From Gigantopelta aegis (Eukaryota > Mollusca > Gastropoda > Neomphalida > Peltospiridae), in contig NC_054701.1 in assembly GCF_016097555.1 (NCBI RefSeq), forward strand, positions 35,076,854-35,140,853: a stretch of DNA of 64,000 nucleotides, in the 5' to 3' direction. The notes below the pieces were generated by a model that did not search any database, had not been told where the DNA came from, and saw only the letters and a list, made by a program, of their open reading frames with translations. The first letter of the stretch is position 1; every line of letters starts with the position of its first letter. Positions 13,136 to 42,600 of this stretch are shown piece after piece. The position numbers and the translations under genes were made by a program.

Positions 13136-14489
13136 AAACAATGAAAATATAAACAATATAATGAACTAAATTATGTTGTTACAGAACGTAGCCTAACTGG
13201 GTCATGGCGTATGGATACTTGGCTTTAAGCATACATACCACGTCAGAACCAAATCACTATTGTACTAACAGATCCATTTTCCTTAAAAAATAGAGCACTG
13301 TAAAATATTTGCTAACCAATTGGAAAATGAAATTGATGAAAAGTTATCATTTTAATGTGGCGAAGCATTGTAATAATACAGCTAATTTTGAATTTAAATG
13401 AGGTCACTTTACATCTCCTTACAATAACACTAAACTGGGTCATGATCTCTCAGAAACGATCTCCAACATACGTTGTATACGATTTTGATACACAACGGTG
13501 ATCTCCATGGGTGTGTAAAACTAAGAGATATATTTACTGAACAACAAAAAGAAAACTAGTCCATTGTAAGTGTAAATACAGTGTTTTTAAATTTTCTTTT
13601 AGTGAAATATGTTCTAATTCTTTTATATACGAATTGGCTATTTTCTAGAAAGGCCATTCTTAATCATGTCAATGGTGACTAAATCCATAATTTAATCAGT
13701 TTTATAAATTTACTGTATATGGCCACAAAGTAGGGTTTTCATAAATTGCATCAAACATTGTTTGAACACTCAAAGACAAATGCTCCCTCAGAAGCGACTT
13801 ATTTGAAGTAACCCACATTTTAAAAAATACCATTATAAAAATACCATTATACCGGTAAAGCACACTGGGTTTGTTAAAACAGACACTGCCTTCATAGTGA
13901 ATGTCATATTACAATTACTAATAAAAATTGCATAGAAACAATTTCTCGATGATGTGAATTGAGTTGAAAGCATAAACTCTGCAAACCCAGATTAGAATGA
14001 TCTATATTGTTAGGTTCTCAATGTACCCATCACAAAACCCTAATTTACTCAAAATGACCTTGATGTGGGTTAACAAGTTCTTGCATGCAAAGCTGTGTAA
14101 TGCTTATCCAAAAAAACAGATGATTTGTGTATCAAATAGCAAATTATTATTGAATATTATATTTGAAGATATGATCTGTTATAGAAATTATATATATATA
14201 TATGATTAGCTTACATATCAATTGTATATATAAATTAATTCTGTAGGCCTATAGCTATATTGAGTTGTGATCAAATTAAAAGAACAAAAGGCAATGACTA
14301 CACATATACATATATAGGACTTGTGCTCTTGTTATGGTTTCAAAGTAATCATAATAGAAATTAATCTGTTTTACGTAAACATGTTTAACCTTTTTGCTAT
14401 ATAAGCCATTTGTTCAGTTTTTTCATTGATAAATGATTTAAAAAAAATAACAACAGCTTTCCGAAGGATCTGTACGGTTGTGACTTTTA

Positions 14490-15330
14490 ACAAAGGCTCG
14501 TTAATAATAATGGTCATGGTTTAATTATATTTCAAGCCTTGTAAATCATATTACATGGCTGTCCTGTTTAGCAAAGCTTATACAGCGTTGTATTATAAAA
14601 TTTTAAAGTTGAAATATTTGCATGTTCAAGTATGGTTATATTTTGAAGGAGTAATATTTCAAGTCTTGTAATATATATTTTGCGTGAGTGTATGGTCATA
14701 TTTAAAGTTACTATGTTGTAAAGCTTAGCTATATACATATCTGTAATGTACATGGCCATGTTTTAAAGTTGTGGTACTGCATGGCTTGTACATTATACAG
14801 TGAAACCCCTCTAAACCACACACCCTTGGGACCAATACAAATGTCCAGTATTAAGAGGGATCTGGTTTAGAGAAGTTAATTTCTGTACTGGTTTTTAAAA
14901 AGGGACTCTGTAAAACATCCGGTTTTGAGCGAATTCCAGTTTACAGAGGGTCCGGTCTTGAGAGGTTTCACTCTATATCATACACAAAAGGTCATATTCG
15001 AAGTTGCTGTACCGCAATAATAATAAGCCTATTACATTGTATTGCATATCTGCATTATAGTATGGTCACATTTTAAAGTTGTGGTACTGAAAACCTATAC
15101 ATTGTATTGCATATCAGTATGGTCATATTTTAACGTTGTGGTACTGCAAAGCCTATATACACTGCGTTGCATATCTGTGTCATAATGTTTTAATGTAGTA
15201 CAACAAAGCTTATTACTTTGTATTGCATATCTGAATGATGTGGTACATTGCATTGCATATCTATAATGATCAAGTTTTAAATTTGTAGTGTTGTCAAGCT
15301 TGTACTTGTGTTACATGGCTGTTTTCTGTG
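14490..15330 (+). repeat. Degenerate tandem array
   Basis: Loose repeats of roughly 60-70 bases with tatggtcatattttaaagtt, gtggtactgc and ttgcatatct, interrupted by a MITE. Confidence 0.6.
14794..14979. mobile_element. MITE flanked by TA, family 1, second copy
   Basis: Same termini and interior (ccggttttgagcgaattcca) as 2564-2740. It is inserted in the degenerate tandem array 14490-15300. Confidence 0.75.
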
Positions 15331-15699
15331 TTGTGCCATGTGTGATAAGTTGAGTCTCAATTGTTTATTCCCAGTCTTCCTGGGCTTCGTTTTTTATTTA
15401 TTGATGTACATATCATGTCATATTTTATTGATCTCTTTGTACAGAATTTTTTTTATCAAATTCATTTTTATGAAATAAATGTATGTCCTTTTTTGGATAA
15501 CATTAAATGCATTATAAATATAGCAGTATTTGTTTGTCAGTTTGTTCTAGATTTGTATATATCCACAGCTGAAATATTTTTCTAGGCCTACCATCAAAAC
15601 AGGTACATCTGCTATACTCCAAAGTATATTAACATGCTTTATGTACAAAATTATAAAAAGGGCCACAGAGCGAGATATCTAGGTCTGGGGGCATTTACC

Positions 15700-15717
15700 C
15701 CCCCCCCCCCCCCCCCA
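15700..15717. repeat. Poly-C run
   Basis: About 18 C residues, directly followed by a SINE. Confidence 0.8.
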
Positions 15718-15765
15718 CACGAAACTTGAAATATAGATGTCTAAGGCAATATAGTGTTGTTTGCC

Positions 15766-15973
15766 TGTGCACCACTACTGGTATATCAAAGGCCGTGGTA
15801 TGTGCTATCCTGTCTATGGAATGGTCCATATAAAAGATCCCTTGCTTCATAAGGAGAAATGTAGCAGGTTTCCTCTGATGACTACATGACAGAATTAACA
15901 AATGTTTGGCATCCAATGGCTGATGATTAATTAATTACTGTGCTCCAGTGGTGTCGTTTAAACAAATTAAACT
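15766..15973 (+). mobile_element. SINE, 5'-truncated, tail B
   Basis: Body and tail B are recognisable; it begins at gtgcaccactactgg next to a poly-C run. The head is absent. Confidence 0.8.
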
Positions 15974-16159
15974 TTTTTTTTATAGTGTTGTTTTGCTACT
16001 GTTTGGAACACATTGTGTACTAATTTGTGCATTTTACCACTCATATAATATGATTTAATGGGAAGTTGAACTCGATAACTTTGAAAACTCGCTTTAATTG
16101 GTTGTGATACTGCCGGTGGCGTAGCCAGGGTTAGGATTGGGGACGGTGTGGTCGTCGTA

Positions 16160-16350
16160 TTCACAGGTATTCGGGTCCTGGTCTGAGGTTATAGGAGTCT
16201 GATTAGTACCAGTCGATGGAACACAGGTCAGGTTATAGGGTTTTATATGCACATTAAGAGCAAGCTGTTATAGAGCATGCCTGACATGAGCGCAGGTGTC
16301 CCGGCCTTGGTCGGCTCCTCTGTCCAGGACAGGAAAAAGGGTTGGGGTAG
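16160..16350 (+). repeat. Dispersed repeat (body X)
   Basis: Shares gagcatgcctgacatgagcg and ctcctctgtccaggacagga with 46262-46480, and the latter part with the SINE at 56825-57052. Confidence 0.55.
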
Positions 16351-16513
16351 GTGGGAGAGAGGACTGCCCTATACATCTTCAAAAATAAATTTAAACATCT
16401 TTTCCAACTAAAACATATTTATGGCCCTAGCTCTTGTGGTTTACTTATCCATCAGTGTAATCAGTTTTATGTCAATTTATACATAAAAACATCAATTACA
16501 GCTCTCTTATCAT

Positions 16514-16640
16514 TGCATGGTATGGCACTTAGAAGCCAGTTGTATGTCTTTAAATTGTTATCACACAAATATGTTATTAGTGTGTGTTAACAAGAATAAT
16601 TAATGATGTTCTCACTAACGGATGTATAAGAAATACAGTT
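16514..16640 (-). repeat. Fragment of the 725-1217 repeat family
   Basis: agccagttgtatgtctttaa and atgttctcactaacggatgt match 725-870 in reverse. Confidence 0.5.
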
Positions 16641-16719
16641 AAAGACCACACATAGATAATAAGAGGAAAGCTGCTGCCATGCCATTCTTTTTCAATTAGC
16701 AGCAAGGAATCTTTTACTG

Positions 16720-17523
16720 TAGTAGGAAGTGGGGGGGGCATGACCCCCCCCCCCCCCCCCCCGTTTTCTTGATCCAGTAGCAGCAGTGTGTGTATTATAT
16801 ATATATATGTGTGTGTGTGTATTTATATAGTAAAACCTGTCTTAAGTGGTCACACAAGGGAGTAGATAAAAGTGGCCGCTTTAGACAGGTGGCCACCAAG
16901 TACAGGTTGCCACATATATAGTCTTTAAAACATTTGTGGTTTCTTGTTTTACAGTCTGTACTGCTAATCAACGGATGTGTGTTTCACAGTTGACTATAAA
17001 TCAACTTTTGACATGTCATGTCCTTCAGAAATAATGCAAATGGAAGGTCTTAAATTAACCGTTCTCTACAAGTTTGTTTTCTTTTTCCATTTAAATTAAT
17101 TCCTACTTCATGCTGTGTATTTTTATAGTATGTAAATCTACAAGCTTGCCCAGAGACAATTAGATGCATTCCAGAGTCATACTTTCTTAATTGATACGCA
17201 GTAGAAATGTCGGAACTGAATGGGTACTAGTATTCCTGAAGGGGTGAAGATCGGTTATTTGCTGCAACTTATCGCCGTTGTTAAAATATCCCTTTTATAT
17301 AATAGTAAAACATTACTATGGCCGCTTAATACAGGTATTTGGGATCCGATTTAGGTGGCCGCTTATTACAGGTGCATTTACATTAGAAATTGTTTGGAAG
17401 GGGAAAAAAGTGGCCGCTTAAGGCAGGTGGCTGCCGAGTACAGGTGGCCGCTAGGACAGGTTTGACTATATATATGTGTGTGTGTGTGTGTTCTGCCCCC
17501 AGTTTTTTTGGCACCTTCATCTA
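16720..17523. mobile_element. MITE family 3, carrying a nested element
   Basis: Left taggaagtgggg and cttgatccagtagcagcag; right tttttttggcaccttc. The TG/TA core is interrupted by the element 16827-17470. The whole is inserted in a SINE. Confidence 0.7.
16827..17470. mobile_element. TIR element, TA-flanked, nested
   Basis: Ends tatagtaaaacctgtcttaa and ggacaggtttgactata are inverted, with subterminal gtggccgct repeats on both sides. It contains no transposase frame. Confidence 0.78.
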
Positions 17524-17754
17524 TTATATGGATCATGCCACACAGGATAGTACATACCACAGCCTTTGTTATAGCAGTTGAGGAGCATTTGTTAGAAAAT
17601 AGAAACAGCTCAATGGGTCAACTGATGGGGAATGATCCTAAATTGGATCACGCAATGGTGAACACTTTTACTACTGGGCTATGTCAGGAAGGATGATATA
17701 ACAAAAATAAATCGCCAAACAAAAAAATTAAATATAATGATACAGCTTCACAAA

Positions 17755-17760
17755 TTTATT
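17755..17760 (-). terminator. Candidate poly(A) signal of PMPCB
   Basis: On the minus strand this reads AATAAA, about 145 bases after the PMPCB stop codon. Position and hexamer suit a short 3' UTR, but no transcript evidence is available. Confidence 0.55.
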
Positions 17761-17904
17761 AACAAAATACGGCGGCAGCACTGTTTGACAAGTGAATTCT
17801 CTGTATCTGCACAGTCCGTCTTCCGAATGTCACAAATATGTCCTATCATCCTTATAGTTTGAAAACAACAACACTGTTTGTACATCTCAAATCTACACAC
17901 TGTA

Positions 17905-35599
<17,695 letters not shown>

Positions 35600-36468
35600 T
35601 TCGGCAACACAAGAGACACAGAGATTTGTGAAAATATGTATCGGTGATAAACCGAAACGAAATGTGTACTGTACTACAGATATCGCCCTTTACCAACACG
35701 TACCGTTATTATCGAATATTGCGACTTAGTTGAAATATTAGATCCTTCGAATAGGCTTAGCATATGGATTTTTGTGTTTTTATATGTTAAAATATACAGT
35801 TAAATACTAAATTAAAGAAATAAAGTACAAGACAAAACGTTCCATTATATATATTATGTTTGGAATGATCGACCTATAATTAAGATGTCAATCTGCTTAA
35901 TTACATGGTTTAAAAGGAAATAATATTTTAAGGATTGCTTTGCAGTGAGTAAATTTAGTTATTGAAAATCTTTGGCTTTTTTAAAGTTATCCCCCCACCT
36001 CCCTAACATTCATCATCAAAAATAATAATTAAAAAAACAACAACAAACAACAAAACAAAACAACTCTCATGTGTAGGCCTATGTGAAAGTTTGTACGTAG
36101 GTGCATGAATGTTTTTTTTTTTTTTATTTTTTTACACCATCTCTACCATTTGCAGAGTTTGCCCATTTAAAATTTTAAATAGCCTACATTTAAGGAAACA
36201 AAATTATATTTATTACCAACAGAAGTTATTTTCATAGAAAACATACTTCTGTTATATAATTTTTTACTGATAACTGAAATCGAGCAAGTCATTTTAAATT
36301 GTTTTTTAAATGTTCACTTTAACATTTAATCAAAGCCTTTGTAAACAACATTCAAAGTTATGTTAACCAACTGTTCTTTAATTTCACCCCTGGTTTGTGA
36401 CAGGTTTTTCTTACACACCCGTGAAGGAGACAACCCGTTGTAGGTAAATATCGTCTCCAACATATGTT

Positions 36469-36799
36469 AGTTAAAGGGCGGGACGTAGCCCTATGGTAAA
36501 GCGTTCGCTTGATGTGCGGTCGGTCTGGGATCGATCCCCGTCAGTGGGCCCATTGGGCTATTTCTGGGTCCAGCCAGTGCACCACGACTAGTATATCAAA
36601 GGCCGTGGTATGTGTTATCCTGTCTGTGAGATGGTGCATATAAAAGATCCCATACTGCTAATCGAAAAGAGTAGCCCATGAAGTGGCGACAGCGCGTTTC
36701 CTCTTTCAATATCTGTGTGGTCCTTAACCATGTGTCCGACGCCATATAACCGTAAATCAAATGTGTTGAGTGCGTCGTTAAATAAAACATTTCCTTCCT
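36469..36799 (+). mobile_element. SINE, full length, head 1 and tail A, with target-site duplication
   Basis: Complete head, body and tail A. It is flanked by exact 13-bp copies of tccaacatatgtt at 36456-36468 and 36800-36812, so it is probably a fairly young insertion. It lies upstream of PMPCB. Confidence 0.93.
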
Positions 36800-36824
36800 T
36801 CCAACATATGTTGCCGAACACTTT

Positions 36825-37275
36825 TGAAACTTGTGACTGGTTACTCCACAGTGATGACCCGGTCACCAGAGCAATACCAACCAATAAAATGAGAATGCCC
36901 GAACTAGATTGTTCTGTGACGTGTAAGTTAACCTGAAAATTATTACTGTGTGACGCATTAGTTAACTGTCGCGCAGATGTCGTAAATATGTTTTAGTTGG
37001 AAACCCCCTCCCCCTACCAACCCCCCAAAAACCAAAAGAATAACAAAACAAACAAAAAAACCCCACAAAAAAACACACAAAAAACAAACAAATAAACCCT
37101 AGTTTTAGAGGATATGGAAGAAATATAATACTTCAGTTGTGTCCATGATACACCATTTATCTTACAACTCGTTCTTTAAAAACATATCCAACTCACTTTC
37201 GATCATTAGATAAGTCATTTAAACAATTCGTTGTAAGATAAATGGTATCTAACGGCCACCCATGTAGTATTGGAG
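36825..37275 (+). repeat. Dispersed repeat ending in a hairpin, second copy
   Basis: gtgatgacccggtcaccaga and aggatatggaagaaatataa follow the order seen at 870-1075. The hairpin arms share accatttatcttacaac. An A/C-rich insertion near 37007-37098 separates the two parts. Confidence 0.65.
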
Positions 37276-37944
37276 AATACTCAACAAGCTACGAAGTAAT
37301 ACCGTTTATCTTGCAAAAGTGAATTGATGAAAGGCTCGGGAAGGACAACATCAATTCATGAGTGCCAAATAAACAGTGAATTGCCGAATAGCTAGTTGGG
37401 TATTCTGTTTATTACCCATTATCAATCTTTATCATTTTACGGAAGATTTTCAAACAATACTGTTATTGGAAACAAGTTTGCAAGTTGAGAACAAGAGACA
37501 GCACTGCGTCATAGCTGTGACAGATTTCACTGATGGTGTAAGTTAGTTGTTGATCTGACTGCCAGCATGGAAACTAATCTTACACTTAATTAACCCGTTG
37601 CACGCACTAAAACGATCAACTAACTGTTGTGACGTAAACGCTTATAGTGAAGCACTGATTATGACGTCAAAACGTATTTAGGGGAAGAATGTTTTTTTTC
37701 TTTCTTTTTTTCTTTTCCTAGGGAAAGATAATTTTTCTTTCCCCACTTCTCTTTGCCCATATGGGTAATAATCTCTATTTATGTAACAGAAATTCTGTGA
37801 ATAATAATAATAATTAAAAAATAATAATAATAAAATAAATAAATAAAATAAACTGACGACGACAACAGCAACGGTATTGATGATGATGATGATTTGAAAA
37901 TTTTATGAATGTTGTGTAATTTATGGCATATTAATGACTATAAA

Positions 37945-38090
37945 AGATCACTTGCTACTATTTGGAAAAATGAAGCGGGTTTCCTTTCTAAGACTATACA
38001 TCAAAATAACCAAATATTTGACATCCATTAGCCGATGATTAATATATCAATGTGCTCTAGTGGTGTCGTTTAACAAAACAAACTAATATA
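37945..38090 (+). mobile_element. SINE fragment, tail B
   Basis: Starts in the body (taaaagatcacttgctac) and runs through tail B to gtcgtttaacaaaacaaac. Confidence 0.75.
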
Positions 38091-39043
38091 ATATTAATTA
38101 CATTTTATGTTCTACTCTACATTTTGTATTAAAATTCAAGTCTTAATTAATTCCATTACACATCATATCAGAGATTTAGATAGTCTAACAAGTACATTTT
38201 CAATGAAAATTCATTATGCAGCATTCATCAGAGGGTTTTGGAAATGTGATTTGAAATATGTATATCATTATTCACTATATCAATCGTTCATCTTCGCTAA
38301 TTTTCGGCAAATGGTTAAACAGTAGTCTCCCCTAGACCGTTTTGTTGCTATTTACAGCAATCTGTGTTCAACTTGTTAGTGGTTTAGGCTACCCTGTGTA
38401 GATATCTTTTTGTTTTATAATTATCAAGAAATATTATAATAAATGTAATAAAATTAATACTTTAATTTTGATTACATTACTGTAGAATTATAGTGACTAA
38501 ATTTATTTAATTTTAAAGGGGCAATCTCAAAGTTGAATCAAAAATCTAATTTTAGGCCTATTTCTTTTATTATTGAATTATAATTAATTTTTCATTTTGT
38601 GTGGAATGTAAAAATTATACCATAAATTACAGGCCCCCCAAACACCCCCCACCCCCCCCCCCCCCCAAACAACAAACAACAACAACAAAACAGCAAAGTT
38701 ATTCATGTACTGTTTATAGATTTATTACAAAGTCCAGTAGGCCTAAGGATGACTGACAAGTTAATGTGTGATGTGACAATATGAATTACATCTCCATATT
38801 GACAAAGAACTAGCTTCTATTCTAATGGATTTGTGGTAAATATTTTCTATGTACTTTGTATTTTTTGCCAAGTTCTCTAAAAGAAACCACACCTGAACAT
38901 AGTGGCAACACATTAATTACAATATTTATATTACTTAATTATGCAAAGATTTTACGTGAGATTGATTAATTGGTAAATCACAAATATATGTAAACAGTAA
39001 TGAAATATGACACTTGCAACTTTGAAAATGCACGGTCAATCTA

Positions 39044-39319
39044 GAATCAATCGGTGGACCCATTGGGCTATTTCTTGTTCCAGCCAGTGCTCCACAACTG
39101 GTGTAACAAAGGCCGTGGTATGTACTGTTCTGTCTGTGGGATGATGCATATAAAAGATCCCTTGCTGCTAATCAAAAAGAGTAGCTCATGAAGTGGCGAC
39201 AGCAGGTTTCTTCTCTCAATATCTGTGTGGTCTTTAACCATATGTCTGATGCCATTAAACCATAAATAAAATGTGTTGAGTGCATTGTTAAATAAAACAT
39301 TACCTTCCTTCCTTCCTTT
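39044..39319 (+). mobile_element. SINE, head lost, tail A
   Basis: Starts after the head at atcggtggacccattgggc, with full body and tail A and a short cttcc run at the end. It ends about 330 bases before the NAPEPLD start codon. Confidence 0.82.
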
Positions 39320-39645
39320 AATTTTAGTAACAATGATGGGTTATATTCAGTAAAGGAAAATTCATACATAAAGATTATGGCTCAAGAAGGTATATTGAGG
39401 GGTTTTTTTTCCAGTTGAATGTAACTAAGTGGAGCAAACTGATTTCCCTTCAGATCTCATTACCCCCCCCAAACCCCCCCCCCAACAAACAACCCCAAAC
39501 AAACCCAACCCACCCCCAACAACCCCATAATTTAATTTATTGTATTTTAATTATTATTATTATTATTTTTTTTATTCTCTCATTGTGTTGAAACAGTTTT
39601 GTATTATTATTATTATTTTATGTACATTTGATTTGATTTTAAGCC

Positions 39646-42600
39646 ATGGCCACAAGTAACGTCTTGGATAAGCCAGCTGAAATCGGCAGCCACGAAGGAG
39701 TGACTGATTCTGTTTCTAACGAAGAAGATGAAAAAACAAGTGCAATTGTTACTAATGGCCGATACATAAATCCATGGACAACATGGCCTTCTGACCACAT
39801 GACGCTAAAGAACGTATTAAAGTTCAGATGGCAAAGACAACGCAGTAACTTGCCACATGTGGAGGTACATAGAATTACTATATTCTAATAACATCAGACA
39901 TTGTCAGAGTCTGAAGTGAACCTTACTTTTAATAACACAGTCTTGTAAGGTACCATTTCTTCAGTTAATATTTTAGGGAGATACTGTTACAAGTATTTTT
40001 ATTTATAAGTCTTAATTTGGTGGATATATTGCAAATAGTATTTTTAGCCACATATGTTAACATTGTCATCTGTGGGATTCTGTTTGGTATAGTCCAACTT
40101 TCTAAGAATATTCCAGACTTGTAACCATTGTAACATATAGGATTGGGAGTCTGGTATCACTATTTTAAAAACAGTCATGATATAGGTAAAACATTATCCA
40201 TGAATAATATGGATACATATGAACAAATACACATATATGTGTACATATACATATAAATATTCCTATATAGTGTATATACTAGTAGTACTAGTTAGAGCTG
40301 TAATGATACATCGATTCAGGAAAGCTCTATTGCAATACAATATGATACATTCATGTTTTAATAATTTTTGGTAAAAAGTTTAAACAGAAATTTACAAACT
40401 TACGAACATGCACAGTAGAGCAATGAAAACGTAATTTCGACATTCAGTTGCTGGAATTCCCGTGCATTAAGTTATCATGATTCATAAACTTGAACTAAAC
40501 AGTTTAATTATTGATGATTGATGTGAAACGTTAAGCATTGTAATATGTATCGTATCGCGGCGCAAGTATTGGGATATATATCGTATCGCAACCTCCCATA
40601 TCGATACAGCTCTAGTACTAGTATTACGACAGTAACATTGAACATGAAAACATAGCTTTTTGATAAATAGTGTTTACAGTGAGATTACAAAGTTTAATTG
40701 TACAGTGTATACCATATGTTGTAAAAAAAGGTCATTGTATTTTGTCTTTATTTCCAGGAACTTGACACAACTCTTCCTGTGCTGACACCAGACTTTTCAG
40801 AATTTTCTTCACCATCATCATCAGCAATCCGCTGTACATGGATCGGCCATGCCACCTTGCTTGTTGAGATTGATGGAGTGACGATACTCACTGACCCTGT
40901 GTTTAGCTCCCATTGTTCTCCTCTTCCGTTCGTCGGTCCAACACGGTACAGACCTCCAGCCTGTACCGTGTCCGATTTACCGGCACTCGATGCTGTGATA
41001 ATAAGTCACAGTCATTATGACCATCTTGATGCGAGTTCGGTACGAGACCTCAACAGACGGTTTGGCAAACAGTTACACTGGTACGTGCCCATGGGGTTAA
41101 AGAAATGGATGCTGGATGCCGGGTGTGAAAACTGTGTCGAAATGATGTGGTGGAATGAGATTTTGTTGTCAGAGGAAACCAGTGTTAAAATGGTTTGTCT
41201 CCCCTGTCAGCACTGGAGTGGGCGATCGATGATGGACACCAACAAGGTTTGGTGTTAGTAATGGTTAACAGTAATGGTTGACAGTATTGTGGATTGACAT
41301 CCAATAGCCGATGATTAATAATAAATCAATCTGCTCTAATAGTGTTGTTAAACAAAACAAACTTTAATTTATCAGTATTGTGATTAGGGAAATAAACAGA
41401 AGTTTAATATGATCAATATGAAATAAGTTAACAACCTTCAAATCCACTGGTCCCATGGTAAATGACTTTTAAATAAAAAAAATTCTAGAATCCCTGGGTT
41501 ACCTGTAATTTGTTGGGTGTAACCCATAAATGGATACGGCATACTTCTCAGAAGCCTGTTTATTATGAGAATTTACACAAGACACAAGCTTTTCACTATT
41601 TCAAAGTTGCACACTGGCATATCTTGTATTACGCACAAGTGATGCACAATGCAGCACCATTTGCATCAGTTTTAATTACCTTTTTTGTTTGTTTTGTTTC
41701 AGACATTGTGGTGTAGCTGGGCGGTTTTGGGACCCAAGAATAGGTTTTATTTTGCAGGAGACACAGGGTATTGTGAAGGCTTTCCACAGGTTGGAAGACA
41801 CTACGGTCCATTTACACTAGCAGCCATTCCAATAGGAAACTATAAACCAAGGCAAGTCAAGTGAACTCTTTAAATGATACAATTAATTTTCAAACATCAT
41901 ATACAAGTACATAATTCCAGTAAGAAACTATAAACCAAGTCAAGTGAACTGTTTAAATGATACGATTAATTTTCAAACATTATCATATACAAGTACATAA
42001 TTCCAGTAAGAAACTATAAACCAAGTCAAGTGAACTGTTTAAATGATACTATTAATTTTCAAATATTATTATGTGCAAGCACGTAATTCCAGTAAGAAAC
42101 TATAAAACAAGTCAAGTTAATAAATTATTTCCACTTAGCCTGACCTTATAATCTGTGGCATTTCCCCCCCTATTGACTGGTTTGAACATTCCAACAGCTG
42201 ATTGTCCAGAGATACCTCTTCCAGTCATGTGACATCTTCTTCCTTCTCTCTCCTTCACTGTTACTGTTCAGATGTGTTTTGGCTTGATACGGTTAATTTC
42301 CAGACATTAGCATAACTAAACTACATACTGAAGTGTTTTAACTATACCGGTTTAGCTATACCGGTACAGTGAAAAGATCGCATTCACACTTACATTTTAA
42401 ACTGGTTTAGTTATACCAGTTTAGTTACACTAGTTTAAAAGTGTAATTGTGAATGCAACTTGACTTTCATAATTCTAGCTGAACATTGTGTTGGGAAGAC
42501 AAAAGGAATGTTATTTATTTTACACCTTAGCATATTTCAAACGAAGGCTGTCACTTGGAGTGAGATGATTTCTTATATGCACTTTCCCATAGACAGAACA

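Larger units (their letters stand above)
16655..17692 (-). mobile_element. SINE split by two nested DNA elements
   Basis: The SINE body is present in two pieces, 16655-16717 (agcagcaaggaatctttta) and about 17525-17692 (caggatagtacataccac onward to the head). Between them sits a MITE (about 16720-17523) that itself carries another TIR element (16827-17470). Confidence 0.75.
12881..17904. other. Intergenic region between CELSR-type gene and PMPCB
   Basis: No convincing exon. It contains a tandem repeat, a hairpin repeat, a degenerate tandem array, several MITEs and SINE copies listed separately. The open frames here are short and lack codon structure or recognisable protein similarity. Confidence 0.6.
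35600..39645. other. Divergent intergenic region between PMPCB and NAPEPLD
   Basis: The two genes start head to head, so both promoters should be within these 4 kb. No TATA box can be picked with confidence. The region holds an intact SINE (36469-36799), a dispersed hairpin repeat (36825-37275), SINE fragments (37945-38090, 39044-39319) and A-, C- and TAA-rich simple sequence. Otherwise I see nothing. Confidence 0.5.
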
